From Odontocerum albicorne (lineage: Eukaryota; Arthropoda; Insecta; Trichoptera; Odontoceridae), in assembly GCA_949825065.1 (NCBI GenBank), contig OX463842.1:36637323-36701322 (forward strand): a DNA stretch of 64,000 bases, read 5' to 3'. The notes under the pieces were generated by a model. It saw nothing but the letters and a program-made list of their open reading frames with translations, was not told where the DNA came from and made no database searches. Each line of letters opens with the position of its first letter. Position 1 is the stretch's first letter. A program made the position numbers and the translations under genes. This document shows positions 42,386 to 55,300 of the stretch, one piece after another.

Positions 42386-43779
42386 TACGAAATCAAGTAC
42401 TTCTTATAAAACTTGAGTTTATATTTTAGCATCAGAAAAAAAACCCTAAACGCAGAAACAATATAGCGGATAATGCGGTATACAACCAATAAGTCAATTT
42501 TATTAACATATTTAGAATTTTTATAGCTGAATAAAATAATAAAACAAAAACTGAAAATCTATCTGCTATTTGTAAATCTTTAAGACTTAGTGTTATCAAA
42601 ATAACCCTAACATACAGTCATTAGAATATTTGTCATCTATACAAAGTTTTTTTGTCTATTTTCAATTATTCTGAGATCAAATTTAAATAGCTTAGAAACG
42701 AACATAATTTTATCAACTTAATTCTCATTTTGACACAATGTATTTAAGTCAAATACAATCATTATTCTCAATTGACTCAAATAATGCAATCTATCTCAAT
42801 AACTTAAAGAGAAAAACGATTGCTTTCACAGGTAAAATATTTGTTTTCCTCTTATACTGATTTTTTTGAAGAAATTATAACAGAGGCGAAAATAAAATAA
42901 AATCTAAAAAAATATATTTAAAACGGATCATTTAAAAATAATTAAGTTGCAAATGGTCTAGTTCATCTACCGCTTAGTCCTTCAATCTGTCAGCCAGGAC
43001 GCGACAATCTTGGGCAAGAGTAAAATTTGACAGTCGATACAAGAAATATAAGCAATAAATTAAGATAATATCGCAGAAAAGATATTTTCTGTCAAAATAG
43101 CAAAAAAATATAGAAAAAGCTAAGGCACTATATATTTCGAATCTTTTCTATTATCAGTGTTGAGTGCATCAACAGTTTTAAGATAAAGAATAGTGATGCA
43201 ACTGTCTTGTCAATAGCAAGTGTACATTTGAAACCAGAAATACGAACCAGATAAAAGTGGCTGTAAATTTTCTTATCAAGTTATTGCGAGCTACTGACAT
43301 TATCTAGAGAATAAGTGTAAGAACAGAGCAGAACCCTGAATAGGACTGTTCCAAGTGTAGCTGTCATCAGCTGTTACCTGAGTTGCTGGAGAAAATTAGA
43401 CGAATGTAATAATCCGACGGAAATCTCAGATTCACATATTAATTAATACCAATTTAGGAACACTGTTTCACTAATCGAGAAGAAAATATTTGCCTAAAAA
43501 CGAAAACAAAAATATACAGGCACCCGAGAGAATTGGCCTTCTACAACTCTCAGTGTTGCTATCTTATATTTCAACCAATGTCAGTGATCAGAGTATGGCT
43601 AATAGAAAAAAATATAAAATTAGGAACTTGCACACTTTTTTTATTAAATATACGAATTGATCAAATCTAAAAATATTATATATCCGCGATGATAAACAAA
43701 ATAAATTATTTAAGAAAGTTAAAAACCTGTAAAAATAACTTTCATCGTATATTCATCTTTTTAATTAAAGTTTTTTTTA
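42386..43779. other. AT-rich stretch upstream of the cyclase coding start, nothing recognised
   Basis: No coding pattern. The 5' untranslated exon and promoter of the cyclase could lie here or further right, but I cannot point to them. Confidence 0.5.
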
Positions 43780-43953
43780 ACCTGGCGAGTTTATTGCCAT
43801 GTGGCAATCTCTTCCAACCAACCAGAAATATGTTTTTTATAGGCCCTAAGTGTTAACCAGACTGGAATCATATTTTAAAAAATCTGGGTTCCAGCGGGGA
43901 TCGAACCCGCAACCTCCGGATCGGCAGTCTTACCACCAGGCCACGGAGGTGGT
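43780..43953 (-). mobile_element. tRNA-derived SINE, copy 2 (best preserved head)
   Basis: On the minus strand CCTCCGTGGCCTGGTGGTAA, then GGTTGCGGGTTCGATCCCCG, TGGAACCCAGA, body, and a 3' end with the palindrome ATTGCCACATGGCAAT and CTCGCCAGG. The B box GGTTCGATCCC is canonical. Confidence 0.88.
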
Positions 43954-44355
43954 CAATTTAGAATTAAAAAATAAAATAAAATACATAAGTTAAATACGAG
44001 TACATAAAAGTTATAAAAAATAATTTGTTTTAAATAATTTTATAAAAATATATATTTAAAAGATCTTTCACCTTCTAAAAATTTATACGATTGCTCGAAA
44101 TAGAAAAAAAATAGCTACTATTGATGGTTCATTTTAGTTGACCATTATTAATTAAAAAGAACTATTGATGATTAATTTTAGTTGGCCATAATTCAGAATA
44201 TTTTTTTATATCTTTAACTTCTTACTAATTTATTGGTGTAAAACAGAAGTACGAGTATATTATTAACCAAATTGATATTTTATTAATTGACCGTTGTTAC
44301 GATTTTTTTTAAAACTCATTGAGATTTTTCTTTTATAGCAATAAGCCACTATATA

Positions 44356-45642
44356 TTAGGTCCTTACATATGAAATTGGCGTTTTGCCGTACTGGCAACT
44401 TTGATCTCAAATATCTTCTCTTTGGTTAGGAATTCCAAATTCAAATTTATACAGCTATTTACTCAAGTATTTGTGTTTCGAAAATTATAATTCATTTGTT
44501 TTTTCCTCAATTGTTTTTTTTCTTTGCGTCACTCAGTTTACAAAATGGAAAACTTGAAATATCGCGTTATTTACGAGTACGAGTTCCACCGTGGCACCAG
44601 TGCTGCAGAAACGGCTCGAAGGTTTAATGATGTGTATGGCGACGGTGCCGCAAAAGAAAACACAGTGCGTTTTTGGTTCCAACGTTTTCGTTCTGGAAAT
44701 TTCGACCCTCAGAACAAGCCCCGTGGACGGCCAGAGACCAAAGTTGATAATGAAGAATTGAAGGCTATTGTGGAAGCGGATCCATCGTAAACCACGTCCG
44801 AGTTAGCTGCAGGCTGCGGTGTTAGTGATAAAACTGTTTTAATCCACTTGAAGCAAATTGGGAAGGTGAAAAAGCTTGAAAGGTGGGTACCTCACGAATT
44901 GAGTGAAGCAAATCAACAAACGCGCGTTGACTGCTGCGTTGCATTACTCAACCGGCACAATAATGAAGGGATTTTGAATCGAATCATTACCTGTGATGAA
45001 AAGTGGATCCTGTATGATAATCGGAAGCGCTCATCGCAATGGCTGAACCCTGCCGAACCAGCCAAACCATGCCCCAAGCGAAAATTGACTCCAAAAAAGT
45101 TACTTGTGAGCGTTTGGTGGACTAGTGCTGGTGTCGTTCACTACAGCTTTCTTAAATCTGGCCAGACGATTACGGCAGATGTCTATTGTCAGCAACTGCA
45201 AACCATGATGGAAAAGCTAGCTGCTAAACAACCGAGGCTGGTTAATCGCTCTAGGCCACTGCTGCTTCATGATAACGCTAGACCACACACTGCACAACAG
45301 ACGGCTACCAAATTAGAAGAGCTTCAATTGGAATGTCTAAGACATCCACCGTACTCTCCGGACCTTGCCCCAACAGATTACTATTTTTTTCGAAATTTGG
45401 ATAACTTCTTGCAAGGGAAAAAATTCAACTCCGATGGAGCAGTCCAAACCGACTTCAAAGATTTTATTGATTCCCGTCCGAATGGTTTTTTTAGTAAAGG
45501 GATCGATGAACTACCTATGAGATGGCAAAAGTGCATAGATAGCAATGGTACATACTTTGATTAAATAAATATATTTTATTAAAAAAAAATCAACTTTATG
45601 TTCCTCCCAAACAAAACGCCAATTTCATATGTAAGGACCTAA
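44356..45642 (+). mobile_element. Complete mariner element, copy 2 (1287 bp)
   Basis: TA at 44354-44355 and 45643-45644, and the same 31-base ends as 2805-4091. I count about nine substitutions and no indels against copy 1. Confidence 0.97.
44545..45564 (+). pseudogene. Mariner transposase copy 2, one premature stop
   Basis: Same 340-codon frame as 2994-4013 but with CAA changed to TAA at 44788-44790 (the Gln after EADPS). Other coding differences are Ile to Phe near the start, Phe to Leu before NRIITCDEK, and Leu to Pro in QWLNPAEPA. All catalytic residues remain. A single C-to-T change is the only obvious inactivating lesion. Confidence 0.95.
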
Positions 45643-47574
45643 TATTTGTAATTTGATTCTGAATTAGGAAAACTTTAAACAATTAGATTGGTATAATTAA
45701 TGACAGCCTAAACTTAGCTATTTAAAAATAGTTAGTGGATTAGTCAGAGGCTAGGATTTAAAAAGATTTGCTTATAAAAAATATGGTTTATCGATATTAA
45801 TGTTGTATAAAATATGATTTCCATATCTAATTTATATAGCCAGTCGCCAAATAGTAATATTACTTTTATTACACCGTTTCGTCTTTCGTCGGTCGTCGCA
45901 TTCCTCACTTTCTTCCACGTGATCCCGGATGATTTAAATTTGTAACTTTGCTGATGATACCAAATGTAACGTTATCGATCGTTTTTGTGGCTACCGAAAC
46001 CACGAAGTTGATGGGAAACGTTTTGAGGCTATGCTGCAGCATCCTGAATTAGTAATTGTCCTTGAAGTCCTTATTTGTAAACAGACTGGAATTTATTTAA
46101 GTACTTTTATTAATTTTGATATTTTTCAATACACTCATTAATACAATGTGCCAGTTAATGTACAAACTTCAGTCGGACCCATTCACATTATTCGTATCGC
46201 CATAATGTATGACTGTTAGCGGTTTTACTTTATCTTGAACTCCAGACACATGATACCAGTGAATGAATATCGGTGTCATAAATTTATTGGTAAGCTTTGC
46301 TATAAGCTATAAAGATATTTTTTCTCGATTAGTGAAATAAAACAATCGTAAGGTATTTTTAACGTTTTCCATTTGTAAATTGAACTCCATACCTAATGAA
46401 AATAATTAATGTAACCTGTAAGGCTGATAGTATATGGGCCTTCAAGACTGTTTTTAAGTTTACAATTTTTGAGGGATGTTTCACGAGATCGTTAGCGCTA
46501 CGGAGAGATTTTGGTAACTGATCACTTTGGCGACAGATAGATTCAATTGTTTTTAATAGTCGAGGTTGATTTTTTCAACACAGAGTACGTTTTTTTAATG
46601 AAATTGCCTAATCAATTCGCGAACACTTAATTTTTTTTCGATGTACTCGTACCTAATGTACAGATCATTTTAGTTGTTTTATAGTTATATAGAAAGTCGA
46701 AGAAATCAATTAATCAAGTACAGTCGATTGTTACTTAAATAGATAATTTGTAACTAAACAGTTCATTATATAGAGATGATATAATCTGAAACAGTATCGA
46801 AAAACAAAATGATTCACTCGTATATTAGAGGCAACGATAATTCTATTTTGGTTTATTTTTATGCCCAAATGTATTTAAAAACATGGTTGAAAGACGTTAT
46901 ATTAAAACGATCTGAAAGAATTTAATGTTCTCAATAATATTCTCCGCTTGATGATCTGCCAAATATAAAGCAAAGGTAAACATTTTTTTGTAAATCATCA
47001 ATACATCATAGCAATTTTAGATGTAAAAGTACGTTTGTATTACGATAACAAATTAAAAATAAAATAAGCTTGACCGTTTTACCAGCACTGAATAGTTTTA
47101 TTAATGGGTTTTTGAGATAACCATTGAAATGATCAATTCAAGAAAATTGTTAGGTAAAAAATTGGTATAAGTTTTAAAATTAAACCTTTTAAAAATAATC
47201 AAACATTGTATATTCATTTATCTATGTTTGTTTATCCGAATTTTTTGCGACCCTCCGGAATCTTGACGTACTCGTAACAGCTCGAGCGGCCGATATTTAA
47301 AATTTAATAATTTTGTATTATATTAAAAAAGGATCTAATGAAGTTTATTTGAAATATCGAAGAAGCATACCTCCATATTTTAAATCTAATGAAATTGGGT
47401 TATTTTACGTTATAATCTTTAGAGAACAGTCGTGATCATTTAACTTAATCTTGGAGGTAAATTGACAGCGCTGTAGTAAAACTGATTAGCCTCAATTTAT
47501 CAAATAATATGTACATTTTTATCGAATATGTTGTTGTTGAACTCAAAATAGTATCTAATTATTACGAGGGTCAA
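45643..47574. other. AT-rich intergenic stretch, nothing recognised
   Basis: A slightly CpG-richer patch at about 45880-46050 is the only departure in composition. I see no coding region. Confidence 0.45.
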
Positions 47575-48830
47575 TCAAATATATACGAGACTTTTTTGTT
47601 TACATTTTTTATTTGCAGAAAGAAAAAGACCAAGTACACATAATTTTTCTACATAATCTCCTGCTTTAGAAATGCATTTTTCCCAGCGGATTGGTAGTTT
47701 TTTTTATCCAGTTATCGTAAAAAGAAGTGGGTTGTGTCTTCAGCTAATTGCGCATAAACCCCTCTACTCCATCGTCGTCGTTGAATCGTTGGCCTCCCAG
47801 AGCTTCTTTCATTGGTTTAAAGAGATGAAAGTCGCAGAGATATAGGGAGGGTGTTCCAGTCGTGTCCAACTCATTTCCTCCAATTGTTCGCATGTTACAG
47901 CTGCTGTGTGGGACCTGCGTTATCATGGAGAAGAATCACTTCTTGTATCGGTTGGTCACGTCTTTTGTATCGATAAGCAAGTTTAACTTCACTTAAAAGA
48001 TCGCAGTAGTACGCCGCATTGATGGTGCGACGATCGTGTAAAAAATCGATGTGCAAAATGCCGCGCCGGTCGCAAGCACCAGCGCACAGCCGATTCTAGG
48101 CTTTCACAGGGTCTGCCTCATCCTTCTTTCTCCACTCCATGCTGGCTTGTTTCGACTCGGTCGTGTAGTGGTGTATCCAAATTTCATCGCAGGTAACGAT
48201 GCGACTCAAAAATGCGTTCCCTTCTTGTGCAAACCACGCCAAGAGCCGCTCACAGACGTCCAAACGTGCTAACTTTTGTTATGCAGCCAAAAGACGTGAA
48301 ACCCATCGAGCAGACACTTTACGGAATCCTAGGTCCTTTGTGATTATGGATCGAGTGCTCCCATAACTTATTCCTATCTCAAAACAGTCTTGGAAACCGT
48401 CAAACGTCGGTCGCCTTTCAGAAGAACACGAATGGCGTTAATGTTCTGTTCGATAATGCTCGTCCGTGGGCGAGGATCATGGTTCTCGTTTTTGACCCCT
48501 TCATGGCATTTCATGAACTCCTTATGTCAGGCAAACACACGGAGCTTAGATAGTGTTTGATCCCAGAGCTGTGACGTCAGTCTCCGCAGAATTTCAACCA
48601 GTTTTACGTCCTCACGAGTGAGAAACTTGATAATTATGCGTTGCGCAATCGACGGGTGCACCTCTTTCTCAGACATCGTGTGCCATACTAATAACGGAAT
48701 CTGCCGAGGCCGGCCGACCACTCTCCCCGCTCCTGATATTCCCAACCAACACTTCTCGAGGCGGCCGCGCGCTCCGTTTAAAATTACGCGCTCTTAAACA
48801 AAAGTCTCGTTTATATTTGATTCACCCTCG
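47575..48830 (-). mobile_element. Mariner element 11 (1256 bp, defective)
   Basis: TA at 47573-47574 and 48831-48832, with ends beginning CGAGGGT(C/G)AATCAAATATA. The transposase on the minus strand runs from MSEKEVHPSIAQRIIIKFLT at 48676 towards 47600 (CDFHLFKPMKEALGGQRFND). It is broken by a TGA near 48527 and several small indels, one in the DNA..HTA motif. More GC-rich than its surroundings. Confidence 0.93.
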
Positions 48831-49313
48831 TACATTATTCATTTTTTATTGTTATCCACGGTTGGTGTAAAACTCGAAAAAATATTCCGTTTTTTATGCA
48901 GTCAACCAATGTACGAGTATAAACTGTCAAAATATAAATTGTGTGAAATATTGCATCATTTCAAGCGAATTTCATTAAAAACTTAGATTCAGTGTAAGTC
49001 AGAAGATCGTTTTTAGGACAGACTAGTAATTTAAATTTATAATAAAAAAATAAAAATCATGGGTGTAAAATAATTTTATTTTTACAAAGCTAAAATAAAC
49101 AATGTTTTACAAAGAAACTGGATCAAAAGTAAACTATTATAGTGTGAGAGTTTTTTTTTAATTAAAGAAGAAAGTGTATGAATGTACTTTTTTTAATTAA
49201 AGATACATCTTTTGTATAGAATCATTGAATATTGTATGTAAAAATTATAATGTTGTCATTAGAGAGGCCGGGCTAGGCGGAGACGAAAAAGTTTGTCAGG
49301 TATCGAAATAATA

Positions 49314-50228
49314 CGAGGGTCATCCAGAAACTAAGTTTACAAGGGCTCCTGAGGTCGGGGGATTTTTTTTGTTTCAAAGTTGGTGCAACAGGCGTGTAGG
49401 GGGGATCCTAACGGTCAGTTTGTTTGGTCCCGCGTGTTTGTCGGCCATTTTGTTCAGTCACAGTAAATTCTTCCGATGGAGAGGTCGTCGCGCGCTCCCG
49501 CCAACTCTCGTCCGTGCGAGACCCGCGCGGTCATCAGTTTTTTGACTTTGCAGAACAATACCGCCGCGAATATCCATCGGAAGCTAGTGAAAGTTTATGG
49601 TAGTGATGTGATGAGTCGACAACATGTCACGAAGTGGGTTAGGTTGTTCAGAGAAGGCCGTACTGATACTCACGACGAGGCAAGGCAGTGATTTCTGACG
49701 AATTTGTGCAAAAAATTGAAGAACAAGTGCAAAATGATCGCCGTGTGACGCTTGACGACCTTCACGAAGAATTTCCTGACATTTCTCGAAGTCTCCTTGG
49801 TAATATTGTGTCAGAAAAAATTGGTTACAAGAAGTTGTGTGCGAGATGGGTGCCCAGAATGCTCACACCGGAGCACCGTCAAAATCGCGTGACCGCCGCG
49901 CGTGAATTTTTTAATCGTTTTGCACAGGAGGGAGAAGCTTTTCTGGATTCTATCGTGACGGGAGATGAGACGTGGGTGTGTCACTACACCCCAACGATCA
50001 GGAGGTCGAGAAAGCTGTGAAGAAGTGGCTGAAAGAGCTGGCGGCGGAGGTCTATGACACTGGCATACAAAAGTTGGTGCCCCGACTACAGAAATGTCTC
50101 GATCTCGACGGCGATTACGTTGAAAAATAGTTTAATATATTTGTAAAGTATCCTGTGAATTTCAATTAAATATAAGTATTTTTAGATTCTACATAAATGT
50201 TGTAACCTTACTTTCTGGATGACCCTCG
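49314..50228 (+). mobile_element. Mariner element 12, internal deletion derivative (915 bp)
   Basis: TA at 49312-49313 and 50229-50230. Ends share CGAGGGTCATCCAGAAA with its inverted copy GACCCTCG at the right. Short LINE-like scraps flank it (the sequence after 50230 reads RWRGCNYDPNEERKG then an acidic run). Confidence 0.92.
49476..50130 (+). pseudogene. Deleted mariner transposase (element 12)
   Basis: MERSSRAPANSRPCETRAVI to DTHDEARQ, a small frameshift near 49688, then SDEFVQKIEEQVQNDRRVTL, WVPRMLTPEHRQNRV and TGDETWVCHYTP. The next sequence is already the C-terminal EVEKAVKKWLKELAAEVYDT ending DGDYVEK and TAG at 50130. About 330 bases holding the second and third catalytic Asp are missing. 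Confidence 0.9.
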
Positions 50229-50330
50229 TATATAGAGATCTACGCTGGCGAGGCTGCAACTACGACCCAAATGAAGAAAGGAAAGGCAGTGATGATGATG
50301 AATGCCTTTCAACTTTTAGGCGCCTTTCGG

Positions 50331-52167
50331 CAAAGAGATGGAAATCAAGTATCGATTTAATTTTCATAAATATGAATATTTTGAAAGCTTAGGTACCTTT
50401 TGATTCCTTTCTCTATTTCGAAAATGATCAAAATTATAAATACATTGGAATATTTTATTTGTTAATAAAATTAAAGTAAAATACGACAAAAGTTTTTTTA
50501 GCAGTTGGAATGGAATAAATTTAATAAAATGTAAAATTTTGCTAACCAGGATGAACATTTACAAAATGATTTATTTGTTAAATCTTTTTTTGTTTAAATA
50601 AATTATTATCATAAAATATATAAGCATGTATAGTACATGCTTACAAAAAAGTATTAAACAGATCAATTAAAAGTGTCATATTTAAGAGCAGGACTCGCCA
50701 GAATATTTTGTTGTTGACTATTTTAAGCTTTCGATTTAAACTATAATACATTTTCAAATAAATTCACCTTCTTTTGTTTATTGAATTCAAAGTATTTTAT
50801 GTTGAATCGAAATAAGTAAAAATATATCTTAACTATTATAAGTCAAAGTTCATCAGAGTTTATAATATTTTTTTACATAAATTAATAAATGTCGCTTAAG
50901 GGGGATATTCTACTCTAAAATTTGAATTTTTTTTTATTATATATTTTTAAAGTTCAGACCTTTAAGAATATGTTCTCAATATTTACGAAGTTATAGCTAT
51001 AAATGAGGTAGCAATTACGTCGTACCGGTATGACTCAGACAATAATCTCAAAACTTTAAACGCGTTTTTCTCGAAACTACTTTTTTCGACCTGGTCTACA
51101 TAAAATCTCAAGTTCTATCCAATCGATTGCCTTCAAATTTCGTACGAAACTTCAATAAATGTTTTTATATCGTACCTACCTTGGAAATTTCAAAACTATT
51201 TTTTTACTATTTTAAAAAAATTAAAATATTTGAAAAAAGGGTAAAAAAGTTGAAATATTTTTCAAACAGCTACCATGTTAGAATGTTTTTTTTTGGTACC
51301 AACTATAACGACATTATTTTTTATTAAGAAATTGTGTATAATTTTTGCTTCAAATTTACGAAAGAGCTTCAATCATGTCGACCAGCTGGTAACATCTTGA
51401 ATTAAAAAAAAAAAAAACTACTTTTTTTTGTAAATTCTCAAATCATCAATAAACAAATTGTAAAAATTTCACAAGAAAAATGTTTTAAGTTTATTTTTAT
51501 TAAGTCTGAAAAAACGCCCGAAATTCACGCCTCTAGAGTAGCTTAGAACGGATATGGCAAAGGGTACATTATAAAAAAAGTATTATTTTTGTTTTTATTT
51601 AAAATCAAGCAATACATACATTTTATAAGTTATAGATTTAGTAAGTGGTGCTCCGAATGTAACAGCGTTGTTTTTACAATACCTTTTGGGTGCACTTGAC
51701 TAAAATTTCGTCGGTATTGTCAAAAAACTTGCAAAAAAGTAAATAGTATTTGTTTTCAGCATTCAACCTTGATAGTTATGGCTGCTGAACACAAATTCAA
51801 AATCTTCGAATAATATCTACATTTTTAGAGCACTCGCTAATATTTATTGAATAATTTAATCCATATTTTTTTTTGTCTCTTTTATGAAAATTTTGGTATG
51901 CGAAAATTAAAGAGATTCCCGGTCTAGAAGAAAATCAAATTTGAATTATTTCTTGGCACACTGGTTTTAATTTTCTTTTGAAAACTCAATCCACTTTAAT
52001 TTATTAAATGAGCTGCATAAACAAAGCACACAGAAGGTATTATAATAAACATCGACGATCAAAAATCGTCAAAAAGTGCCATGAATAATATATTTTCTTA
52101 ACTCTAACATTTTTCTCGTTTAACATAAATATCATCTAAATGGTAGCTCTCCGTTAAAATTAAAGCA
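50331..52167. other. Intergenic stretch, nothing recognised
   Basis: AT-rich. 51000-51260 contains phrases such as AACGCGTTTTTCTCGAAAC that look like a repeated element, but I have no second copy in this window to prove it. Confidence 0.4.
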
Positions 52168-52173
52168 TTTATT
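52168..52173 (-). promoter_or_regulatory. Candidate poly(A) signal of the receptor gene
   Basis: AATAAA on the minus strand about 40 bases after the stop codon at 52212. Confidence 0.45.
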
Positions 52174-52211
52174 AGATTCTTTTTGACAATATTCTGTAAA
52201 TAACGGTGTCA

Positions 52212-52390
52212 TCAATGGCTCAATGAATGTATGGGGGGATCAGTCCACTTGAAGTCTTCTTGATAGGTGACGTAGACCAACCAGTAGAAGAGATTCAGTA
52301 GACCAAAAGAGGCCGGAAAGAGCACTCTGGCAGCCCTGTCGATGAGAGATACGCTGTTGATGTGACGATTTGCTCCGTGTTTTCCGTTTT
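52212..52390 (-). CDS. Receptor last exon: TM4 and stop
   Basis: Acceptor TTTTTTCAG; phase 1. NGKHGANRHINSVSLIDRAA, TM4, then YVTYQEDFKWTDPPIHSLSH and TGA. Confidence 0.9.
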
Positions 52391-55300
52391 CTGAAAAAAA
52401 TCTTACAATTAGTGAAAATAATTGCCTATCATCAGGAGTAAATTAAGAGCTAAATTTCATGAACTGAGAGAAACATTCATGTGTTTTATAATATAGTTTT
52501 CAGTAATTTACAATTGAAACATATTATAAGGAGTCGTTTTGTTTATAAAATTAAACAAAATGTACATTAAAAACGCCAAAAAAAGCATGGGAAATTAATC
52601 CAATATGTATATATATTTTAATATTCTCGGAACATTGGAAGCGATGTAAACATATTAATTAGTTTTTTTAAATTATTTGTGTACAATTTTCAGAGACTGG
52701 CACTAAACCATAAAATATTATGATATATATTTATTTAAAATAATCGTATATTCCCATTCGATTTATTGTCACCATGAGAATTTATGTTAATCATAATTTA
52801 TTTTAACCCAATCGGCTACACAGAGAAAATATGTTGCGAAAAACTTAAGAACGAAACAAATAAATATGTCTGAAATGAATAGAGAGCTAAGAAGAGGTAG
52901 ACTGAATAGAGGGCTAGGAAGAGGTAGACTGATGATAGAGTGGAAGGAGTTAGTTTGAGGAATTTAAACTGAGGAAAAAGTAAAAATAATAATAATAATA
53001 AATTGTTAATTAATATAACGCCGTTTAGTAAAAAGGCTCTCATCAAGAGCGTTCTTACTCGGAATTGGAACCCACTATTATTAACAGATTAAAAATATAA
53101 CGAAAAAAAATGGTTGAATTTAACGTAAGAAGTATGAGAAACAGGAAAGCATGTATGACGTTGACTCGGCGAGAACCGTGTGTAGAGATAGAAAGGCGTG
53201 GAGATCTGTCATCTCTGCTTACCCCAAAAAGGAGATGGCATGATGGTATTTATGTATTTAATAAAAAAAATTGAATCGTAACGGTAAATATGACCAAATT
53301 TAAACTAATTTGTGAAAATCGATAAAATAAAGTTCAAAAAATTATTTTATTAATTAATATCGTTCATAATTTATTATTTCTGGCATAAATTCACTTTTCA
53401 TAAAATACATAATTGGAACGTTTCGTATAACGTAATGAATATTCAAATAAGCTAAAAATGTCAAAATATGTTTTTAATATTATTTCCTAGCATACGAAAA
53501 TGTGAGTATTTTTTTAAATATTATTAATTTCAATATTTAGAATATTCGTTACCTCAGAACTGGCGTTAAATGTGGATATGCGAGAGGATTTTTATCACAT
53601 TTGGTAAAAATGCTTAAAAATTCACGACACGTCATTTGGACTAAGTAGCATTTAATTTTGGTTCATGTTACTCTAATTATCTTGAAATTACAAGTGAATG
53701 CGTACATTGAGAATATAACATAGCTTGATACACAGGCTTTTTATAATACTAACGAAATATTATATATTTTTTATGGGTGAAAATATATCCTGCATTTTAT
53801 TCGTACGTGTATTCTCGTATCATATATGTTACGAGTAAGTATACAATATCCAATGAACACACACATCATAAAACAAAAGTTAGTTGATTAGAAGAAAATG
53901 TTTTAGTGAATATATCCGCTAGAAGTACTTATATGAAAGTGTCAAATAAATACATATATCATAACGATTATGTTAAAACAATACCTCTTATCCCACATAG
54001 TTTTTATTTTACAAGATTCGAAAAATACGAGTACATTACCTCATATTGTATTGTACATAACTTTGATTTTACAAGATTCTAAAAATACATAAAACAATAC
54101 CTCATATTGTATTGTACATAACTTTGATTTTACAAGATTCTAAAAATACATAAAACAATACCTCATATTGTACATAACTTTGATTTTACAAGATTCTAAA
54201 AAACTCGTACAACGCTGATTACAAATGCGATACAGGGTTTTGTTTTAAGGATATAAATACTTATGTCGATATCTACTATCAGTTTGTGTGTTTTAAAATT
54301 GGTTGAGTGACGAATTGTCTAGTTATAAAGCTTAATTTAATCAATCGAATATTTTTATATATTTTATTACACTTTTGCTGTATATCGTATAACCTGGCGG
54401 GCTAATGGCAACCTTTTTCAATAGAAAAATGTTAAAGAACCCTTAAATAAAAACTAAAATCTGGGTTCCAACGAGAAGCGAATTCGCAAACCACCAGGCT
54501 GGAAGGCAGGGGCCTTACCAAGTAGGTCATGGAGGTTTTATATTACTTAGTTGTGCGATATGAACTATTGTTTTTTATCGTGAATACTTTTTTCTATCTC
54601 TTCATACATATTTTATGTAACCCTTATGTTGTATACAGTACAAACCGAGAGACTTATTATTTTAAAGTAATAGTATGAACCCTACCAATAAGATGTTAGA
54701 AGGCCATAAGTATAATAAAAAAAACAGGGAAATATCGAAACCGAAGCCCCCGGGTAAAATAAATATGTCTTACCAAACAAACATTGCCTGTTTTAAGTTT
54801 CAATGATTTGAAAATATACTTGTATGGGTATAATACAATTTTATTTTACTTTCATTGACGTCATTCAACTTATCTGTTGACTTAAGTGGGATAAAATGTT
54901 TAGTATTCGGACAAAACATATAATTATACAAGTTTGACTTTCTTCAAATATGAAAGTTACAACACTAGAGATCTGGATGTATATTTGAAAAATAAATCCA
55001 ACTCACATTTAACTACAATATAATCGAGAAAACATGACCACACTTCGTATGGGCTTGTATGAAATGCATTGTTTTATGACGGACTTTAAAGTTCGAATTC
55101 ATAGTCAGGCCAAATATTAAATACTAATTTATAACTTCAAAATTTGAGTATTTGTATTGTGAGTCTAACCTCATACGTTCCAAACTTTAAAGAGGGGCAA
55201 TGAAATCACACGACTCCGTTATTTATGGAAAGATCATACTCTATTATTTATGGAAATATCATACTCTATTATTTATAAAAAGTAACCACACAATTGTGTC

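Noticed and set aside
41995..42409. Long open frames of 88-121 codons with a ten-residue repeat
   Set aside because: They are the translation of a 30-base minisatellite; a short unit shifts the frame and the same repeat is open in two frames.
43886..43950. Possible tRNA gene on the minus strand
   Set aside because: The head has A and B boxes but no proper anticodon stem and acceptor pairing, and it is attached to a SINE body repeated elsewhere in the window.
45880..46050. CpG-richer patch as promoter or 5' exon of the cyclase
   Set aside because: It could be, but no splice donor, initiator or conserved element can be pointed to; composition alone is not enough.
51000..51330. Possible repeat or open frame around AACGCGTTTTTCTCGAAAC
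   Set aside because: No second copy in the window and no recognisable protein.
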